A stretch of DNA of 64,000 nucleotides from Rhytidiadelphus loreus (lineage: Eukaryota; Streptophyta; Bryopsida; Hypnales; Hylocomiaceae), in contig OX344762.1 in NCBI GenBank assembly GCA_947034895.1, forward strand, positions 71,480,981 to 71,544,980. The letters are read 5' to 3'. The notes below the pieces were generated by a model. It saw only the letters and a program-made list of their open reading frames with translations. It had not been told where the DNA came from and searched no databases. Position numbers and translations under genes: made by a program. Below, piece by piece: positions 57,647-64,000 of the stretch (position 1 is the stretch's first letter; the number at the start of each line of letters is the position of its first letter).

Positions 57647-58019
57647 TTAAGGTTTCATATAATCATTATTCAACTAAATATAAAATCTTCACAATTCAAG
57701 GAACAAATAACACATACATCATTTGTGCTAGTGTAATTGACCTTTGCAAATCTATGTAACCTAGATAGTACATCTATTTCCACCATACAATATGTTCACA
57801 CTAGTCTTCACATTGAAAGAATGGGTCTATGATCTTTGTAATTGAAATTCAAAGTCCTTCAATTTGTATGTTTTTTTTAGCACTATGCATGTCTTCTATA
57901 TGTAAGAAGAATTCAAATGTTTTCTTGGTGAAGATTTGAAATTATTGTGGATTGTTGAAGAAAAACAAAGTAAATGTGTATTACTATGTATAATGTAGAA
58001 CATCCATTAGGAAAGATTT

Positions 58020-59075
58020 CAGCTACTTGGGAGACTGTTTCAGGGTTGTTCCCATTGTTGGGAACCAGTCTTGTACAGTTAAAATATAATAATATTATAA
58101 AATATATATATATATAATTTTTTAATTTTTAATAATAAAAATTTATATATTATTTTTAATTTAATTTTTTTAATAAAAAATACATTAAAAAATACATTAA
58201 AAAATATATTAAAAAATTATATCTGACGTGGTCATCTCCTAGCCACGTCAGATCAACATTCCCACAGCGTTCCCGTAGTCTGGGAACTCATAGTCTCTTA
58301 AAACGCAGAAATCTCCCCTAATGATAGTGTTGTTCCAAATTTTCCTGTCAATTTATATTTGAAACATGGTTGTGGGCTTCTATCTTCAAATTACAACTAT
58401 TTAATTTTAAAATATTTTTTGAAGTTTTCAAGCTTAGTAGAAACCAAATTAGAGAAATAGTAAAAAGCCAAAAGAACATTTTGAATTTTTTCTACATATT
58501 TCTACTTCAATTGTCCTCCTTTGATGATTTCATCTATTTTTTATGACTACCATTAGAGATTTGGTTACAAAAGAAAAAAAAATTTAAGAAAAAAAAAAGC
58601 ATTTTGTACCAAAAAATCTTCCTAGAATATGGCCTTCTTGCAAAATTTCACTATGAAGATTAAATACATTTTGCCAAGAGAAAATGTTTCTATGTTTCTT
58701 TTAACTACATTAATATGTCCCACTTACTAGTGCAAGTGACACTAATTTATAAAATTCACACTAATTTGAATTAGTACAAGTTGAAATATTCATGTATCAA
58801 TTTTTACAAAAACATTAGATGAGATCCAATGGCTGGAGGGGCGTTTCAGGCCTGTTCCTAGCTCCGTTCCCCCCGGTCTGGATGTCAGATTTTATTCTAT
58901 TTAAAAAAAATAAAAAATAAAAAATAAAATCCTTAAAATGAAAAACAGAGTTATTTTTTTATTTTATTTTTATTTTCAAAAGAAGTGACCTAGCAGTTGC
59001 TTGGCCAGGTCAGTGCAACTTGCAAACGGTGGGTTTCGGTGGGTTTCCAGATGGGAACTCACATCCCTCTAGAGT
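58020..59075. repeat. Two diverged copies of a 250-300 bp repeat
   Basis: Copy 1, about 58020-58315, and copy 2, about 58825-59075, share an outline. Each begins with a GTTTCAGG-TGTTCC stretch, has an AT-only centre with AAATAAAAAATAAAA-like runs, then CCTAGC-with-GTCAG, and ends near GGGAACTCA. In copy 1, TCTGACGTGG and CCACGTCAGA form a hairpin near 58222-58253. Probably small non-autonomous elements of unknown class. Confidence 0.45.
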
Positions 59076-59669
59076 AGGAAAAAAGCATGTAAAGTAGAAG
59101 TTTGGTGATGACACTAATTTTTCATGGTCACTATTAGAACAAATTAATGTGGTTTCATTTGTTAATTAGAATTGCCAATGCCCTTTGTTGTCATCTTTTG
59201 AACTAAACTAAAGTAAAGTACAATGTTTGAGGAGAGACTTGAACCCAATTAGCTAGTATCTACAGTTTTTTATTTATTGGAAAACTTTTTTTTCATTGAT
59301 AATCTTTGACTATTTGAAAATAGTTCAAACAAAAACGGCTCCACACCAACACCTCGTGATAGTACAAGTTGTGTTGTTCTTCGTGTCACTCCCACATTTG
59401 TTGAGCAACGAAGGGCAGTTTTATATTTGTGGGAAGATGCGGAGGCTAGTGAGAGGTGTGAGAAAAAAGGAAAGAACTTTAGCAAGGACTTGAAGGGGTG
59501 GTTGAGTGCCTCTGTTGTGGTGGTCAAATGGAGTGCTATTGGTGGTGATGTTCTAAGGGCCAACTTACATGCTCACCCGGTGGGCAAGCTTTCCTCTAAT
59601 TCAAGCAAGAAGACAAAAGCGGCTCCACCGATGGTCTTGTGGGGGTGGGCAAGCGGGAAAGGAGGAGTT

Positions 59670-59840
59670 GAAGTTTCACCGATTGGTGGAGACTAAAGAA
59701 TCCAATACGTGGGAATTTTTAATTGTCTCCATACCCACCCACCGGGTCCACATGAAAGTGCAATGGCTATTTTTCCTTGTAACACCCGCTGTGAAAGTTC
59801 CCTGATGACCGATACATGTAAGGAGGCCCTAAGTCACAAA
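59670..59840 (+). repeat. Dispersed repeat, relative of 52290-52520
   Basis: See the inverted partner; shared words include GGTCCACATGAAAGTGCAAT and ACATGTAAGGAGG. The stretch just left contains GCTCACCCGGTGGGC and GGGGGTGGGCAAGCGGG, which may belong to the same repeat. Confidence 0.65.
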
Positions 59841-61101
59841 TTAGCAATCGAAATAGAATTCTGAGTGACCATGCTGACCCACTCACTAAATCCGCAGCTG
59901 ACTTCGGTTAGCCAAGTGAAGACCAAAGCGGTGAATAATTCCACGTGGGCAAGGCTTCCATTGCCTCCGGAACAATCCACGAACCTAAGCTTAACAAACG
60001 ACCAAAGTGATGCGAGATTGGGAGAGTAGGTCAGTAGGTGAGTTTTGAATATTCCAAAGCAGGATTCAAAGCTGCAAGGTCGAGATTCAAACACTGTTCA
60101 CGGATATTCACCCTTGTACGGTGTCACAGGAAAATTGGTAGATCACACCTGCAAAGGTACGGTTTCATTATAATAGTAACTTAAAATAGAAAGCAATTGG
60201 AGTATTTGACCACAGGGAATGGCGGGTGATAGGGCAGTAAGCTTAGGGCTTTCCATGCAGCGGACGAACCGGTTGACGCTGTCCTCCTCGCCGTGCATAC
60301 AGAGTATGCTTGCTTGCACCCAAATTTAGCATCGTCCAGCTAAGTGGGGGAAGCTTGTTGTTACGCCTGCATCATTTGTGTGTTTTTTCTGAGTTTTTTT
60401 TTGACACAAAGGAAAGCACCTGCATTGATCGTTTGTGTTGTTTTTTCTGAGATTTTTTTGGACACAAATGGAAGCACTTGGGTCGCAACGGACAGCGTCG
60501 CTGGGTCCCGTCTTCGTCGTCGTCGTTGTCGTCGCCATGGAAACGCAACTAGTCGTGCCTTCGGAGTGACGAAACGCGTGCGAATTCAGCGCCGTTGCTC
60601 GTCGGGGAGCTTCTCTAAGCGTCTGTCCTGGAGTGGAGACGGGTGGGCGTTTCGACGGCGGGGCCGTGTGTTTGGTTTTGAATATGTACGTCGCTCACTT
60701 TTTTTTTTTTGTGGTACCCGCTCCATTGAAATCGAAGCTCGTCCCTTTATCGTACAATCGGTGCACGTTCCATGTGTGTTCGCTACCTCACGCCCTGGCA
60801 CGGAGTGCTCGGGTTGTGTGCACTTTGTGGATTGGGGCCTGATCATTGGTTTTGTGAGGATTTTAGGTGTATTGTTTGAGAGTTTTGAGAGTTTTGTGGT
60901 TGCAGGGTAGGAGAGAAGTGGTGGGAGAGTGCTGTTGTGGAACAGACGAAGGTGGGTTTGGAATGATGCAAAGGAGTCGGGAAGCAAGGAGGAGGCCTAA
61001 GAGTGCGTCCTATCAGTGCAACTTTTTGGATTGTAGGTGACAGCGGGTTAGGAGTTGTCGAGGTGATTGAGGGCTTGGTGTGTGGAATTGGGAGCGAGAC
61101 G
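59841..61101. other. Upstream region of the last gene
   Basis: Composition turns GC-rich from about 60480. 60366-60478 is an imperfect direct duplication: each half contains TGCAT-(n)-TTTGTGT, TTTTTTCTGAG and GACACAAA-GGAAGCAC. A TCGTCGTCGTCGTTGTCGTC tract is at about 60514-60533. An acceptor (GGATTGTAG at 61018-61036 region) suggests an intron in the 5'UTR of the following gene. No independent gene is supported. Confidence 0.5.
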
Positions 61102-64000
61102 ATGGGTGCGGCGGACGAGGCGCGCGGGTTGATGCTAACTCTTGAGGAAGCGCTGGAGGAAGCCGAGCGTCAGGCCATTAGGACGAAGGACTCCTGCAAC
61201 GTGGAGCAGGTGTTGGAGATAGCTGCGCGCGATTCGCAGCATCCGAGCTTGGCCGCGGTATGGCGCGATACGTCGGAGGTTTCCGGTCAGGCGGACGTGG
61301 TGCTTTCAAACCGGAAGGTGGCGGCGCTCGTGATCGAGGACTCCATGGAGCCGCAGGCGGTGGGTCACGCGCTCGTGCTTGCAGCTTGCGGGGGCTACAT
61401 CCAGTGCGTTCGTCGCCTGCGGGAGATTCAGCGCGACTCCCTGAGCGGCAGCACGCTCGTGAGTCGGTTTAGTGCGTTTGCGTTTCTGAAAGCGGCGGAG
61501 AATGGGCACCAGGAGGTGATCCGGGAGCTTCTGCGCCCGATGATGTCCACGAGCACGGCCATGATGGGGTACGTTGTGGCGACGCGGTGGAAGGATAGAG
61601 ACCAGGCTGCGTACCCATTCGTGAAGCAGCCGGCGAACATTCCTGGGAAAGATTGGCTTGTGAAGTTGGCCTCCACGAAGAACATGCTCCCGCGCGCGAC
61701 GCCTTTTTTTCGCATCGGAGGGTGGGATTTGAAAGGCCTGCCGGGCGTGCCTGAGGAACTGCACGATTGCATCCGCGCGACGTACAGCACTTTCCTGCTC
61801 TGGCGAGCCGCGGTCATCGCTGCCGCGCACTGTCACGTGGAGGTATTCAAGGTGCTCCTCCGCCAACGAGCATTGGAGAACACCATGCTCGCAGATTCCT
61901 TCCACGACACGTCCGCGCCGAAGCGAAGCTTCGACAACGACGGGAAAAAGATCGTCAGTGAGAGGGCGAAGATGGACACGCTCATGTATCAGCTCGTGGA
62001 AGAGCTGAGCACCAAAAACTACCACGACGGGATCTTGTATGCGTTGTGGGGACACATTCAACGCGGTGGGCGAGACTCGCCAAGACCGGAAGCGGGACGG
62101 CCGCGCTGCGTCGCGCAGGCCACCAATGGACTCTGGGAAATGCAACTGGAAGTGCCGCTGCTCATGATGCCAGTGGAGCATGCGTTGCAGGAGGAGGAGC
62201 CGTTCCGGCGGTACAAGCAACTTACGCAACTCTTCGGACAGCGAGCCAAGGTTAACATCCAGCTCACGGCCTCCGTCGAAGCGCTACCCAATTGCCTGCA
62301 GGTACCCAAATTTTCTCTTCGAGATTCACATGTAATGTCAGATCTCGCCTTTTTCCATCTTACCGCAAAATTCCTATTCAATTTTCACATGAAATGTCAG
62401 ATCTCGCCTGTTTCCATCCCACCGCAAAATTTCTCTTCAACCTTCACAAGTAATGTCAGATTTCGTCCGTTTCCTCCATACCGCAAGATTTCTCTTCAAC
62501 CTTCACATGGAATGTCAGACCTCGTCTGTTTCCTCCACACCGCAAAATTTCTCTTTAAGCTTCACTATTTAATGTTAGATCTACACCACAAACGTTTTCG
62601 TCAACCTTCTCGTGTAACTTCATTTCTCGTCTGTTTCCTCCGCTCCGCCAAATTTGTCTTCAAGCGTCACAATGTAATGTTAGATCTCGTCTGTTTCCTC
62701 CACACGGCCAATGTGAGTTCAAATTTGAGCGTATTTGTAATAACGTGACATTGCATGTTTGAATGTGAAAATGTCGTAAGTGATGACTCAGATGTGGCTA
62801 GTTTAGGTGTAACTTTTTAAGTCACGTACCTGAAGCGGAAAGGATTCATAATACTGTCAGATCACAGTGTAATGTCCGATCATTCGTCATTTGGTCTTTT
62901 GATGTGAACCTTTTGAACGGTAAATTTGTGTAGGTCAATTTCCTCAGAACTTGATTATTCAATTGCGATGTGCAGACGTGCTATGCATTACGATCAAACC
63001 TCTTTATTATGACCTTGGAAAATGGCATTCTAGTATATCTTGCTGACTGTCGTTGAATGTAGTACAGTTGTCACACATTCAAACTGTTGCGTAGCGAGAA
63101 AGTTGGGGGACACCGGTGGTGAGATTGAAGAGGATTGTGTTGTAGTACTTTGGTAAGCGTTAGTTTTAGTCTACTTCGAAAAATGCTGTTGTACGTATGG
63201 CAGATCTCCTTTGTGTCCTCCCTGTTGCCAATGTGTGACTAAATGCGGATCTGTGGGTCGACGATTTGCGCAGGTGGTGGTGGGAATCAAGCATGTGCGG
63301 TTCAAAGTGGAGAATTCGCGCTGGGACCCGGAATGCATGGGCCACTTCCCGAGTCTGATCACGCTGGCGGTGACCCCCGTGACGAACCAGGGCACGGGGG
63401 TGACCATGACGAACTCCTCGTCCAACATCATCGTGAAGGTGGGCAAAATGGAGCGCATTCAACTGGGCACGGCTGCCGGCGATGGCTCCACGCGCGGCAT
63501 CAGCGGTGGCATGGGCGCGGCCGCGTCCGTGGGCGTGACGTCCACCATGAAGAACAAGCCGTGGCGGTTCGAGCAGCTGCCACTCAAGGACGAGCGCGGC
63601 GGCAGCTTCGTGTGGACACTACAATCAATGAAAGGAGTGCTGTTCGACCGCTCGAACCCCATGCGCATGGCCGAGCGCAATTCCAAGTGGAGGTTCGCCA
63701 GACGCATGCCCAGCAACCCGCTGGACGAGCTGCCCTTCACCAGCGAGGGCGGCGTCATCTTCACCGCGGCCGAATTCGACGACACCATGCTGTGGCGATT
63801 CCCCAAGACCTTGGAGAATAAGAAGATGCGATGGAGCATCGAAGGTCAAATACATTCAACCTACACCACCACGCGCTACTTCGAGACGCGGATGGCCACC
63901 TTCTGCGGAGACATCGAGGAGCCGCTCAAACCCCTCGAGGTCAAGGACAAGGCCGCCAAAGGCGCTAAGGGTGGCGACGACGACAAACCTGCCAAAGCAG
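61102..64000 (+). CDS. Unknown protein with ankyrin-like helices, 3' end outside window
   Basis: Exon 1, 61102-62301, gives 400 residues from an ATG opening MGAADEARGL. Exon 2, 63274-64000, adds 242 residues, in phase, and runs off the edge. The donor is CTGCAG|gtaccc and the acceptor gcgcag|GTGGTG. Exon 1 is helical. HALVLAACGGYIQCVRRL with FLKAAENGHQEVIRELL (residues about 89-144) and LWRAAVIAAAHCHVEVFKVL (about 233-252) resemble degenerate ankyrin repeats. Exon 2 is unlike any domain I know: it contains PSLITLAVTPVTNQGTGVTM, FVWTLQSMKGVLFDRSNPMR, EGGVIFTAAEFDDTMLWRFP and MRWSIEGQIHSTYTTTRYFE, then a Lys/Ala/Asp-rich tail. Codon use is GC-rich. The frame stays open past the donor to 62748 only because of a repeat in the intron. 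Function unknown. Confidence 0.75.
62308..62712. repeat. Intronic minisatellite, unit about 60 bp, six to seven copies
   Basis: Repeats of a unit containing TTCACATGTAATGTCAGATC, then TCGTCTGTTTCCTCCACACC, then GCAAAATTTCTCTTCAA. The word AATGTCAGAT or a variant recurs near 62334, 62394, 62453, 62513, 62573 and 62674. Because the unit is a multiple of three and free of stops in one frame, it mimics coding sequence, but strong splice sites on both sides show it is intron. Confidence 0.85.
62993..63130. repeat. Intron-resident dispersed repeat, copy 2
   Basis: Partner of 41190-41335 (see there). It lies in the intron of the last gene, about 140 bp before its acceptor. Blocks such as TTGTCACACATTC and CACCGGTGGTGAGATTGAAG are the best conserved. 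Confidence 0.65.

Noticed and set aside
60344..60910. Plus-strand frame of 188 codons upstream of the last gene
   Set aside because: It crosses a direct duplication and a TCG repeat, is Arg/Cys/Phe-rich without domain, and lies where promoter and 5'UTR are expected.
61003..61101. Upstream extension of the last gene's frame to a GTG
   Set aside because: No ATG; the stretch contains a good acceptor (TTTTTGGATTGTAG) and probably is the end of a 5'UTR intron. ATG 61102 is the better start.
1..64000. tRNA genes, CRISPR arrays, bacterial operons or organelle inserts
   Set aside because: I saw no cloverleaf with A and B boxes, no regularly spaced identical repeats with unique spacers, and the genes are intron-bearing nuclear types. 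A covariance-model scan would be needed to exclude diverged RNA genes.

Overview
The window looks like nuclear DNA of a green plant of the streptophyte line. Genes are split by AT-rich GT-AG introns, and two single-copy plant housekeeping genes are present: a mitochondrial ribosomal protein uS9 and a PGR/TMEM19 (DUF92) membrane protein. A complete piggyBac-type element and a SWIM/zinc-finger transposase of a MULE-like kind point, by inference only, to an early-diverging lineage (bryophyte, lycophyte or charophyte alga) rather than a flowering plant. I cannot name the species.

Layout. 1-726: three exons ending a DNA N4/N6-methylase-like gene (5' end outside). 2.3-8.6 kb: a cluster of TTAA-flanked transposons, namely a 270-bp foldback, a 398-bp MITE with perfect 20-bp ends inside 5S-rRNA-like sequence, and a 5.2-kb piggyBac element with three coding blocks, broken by stops. 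8.6-13.9 kb: gene-poor, with a 992-bp CACTA-type element, a 172-bp hairpin MITE of similar ends and an inverted-repeat element. 13.9-15.0 kb: a GC-rich single-exon gene for an unknown protein with a membrane segment, 11-residue repeats and two Cys/His modules. 15.0-15.6 kb: two more hairpin elements. 16.9-21.6 kb: a very AT-rich multi-exon gene for an unknown multi-pass membrane protein with a G/N/S-rich tail. 23.8-26.9 kb: hairpin, two sister CACTA-type elements, one Stowaway-like MITE. 28.0-34.3 kb: a TTAA-flanked 6.3-kb unit holding a decayed SWIM-type transposase gene. 34.6-36.7 kb: small repeats. 36.9-43.4 kb: convergent uS9m (+) and PGR/TMEM19 (-), both apparently intact. 44.5-48.4 kb: PIF/Harbinger gene pair (HARBI1-like nuclease with one stop; intact trihelix partner). 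48.4-61.1 kb: gene-poor repeats. 61.1 kb to the end: a GC-rich gene of two visible exons with ankyrin-like helices, running off the right edge.

The cellular genes do not form a pathway. The striking theme is transposon biology: at least four TTAA-type insertions sharing sequence modules, a small CACTA family with clean 3-bp target duplications, two examples where a related empty copy of the target lies nearby, and autonomous-type transposase genes whose frames are kept over kilobases but cut almost only by TAG codons. All exon borders were worked out by eye from splice sites and frame continuity, so they are predictions.
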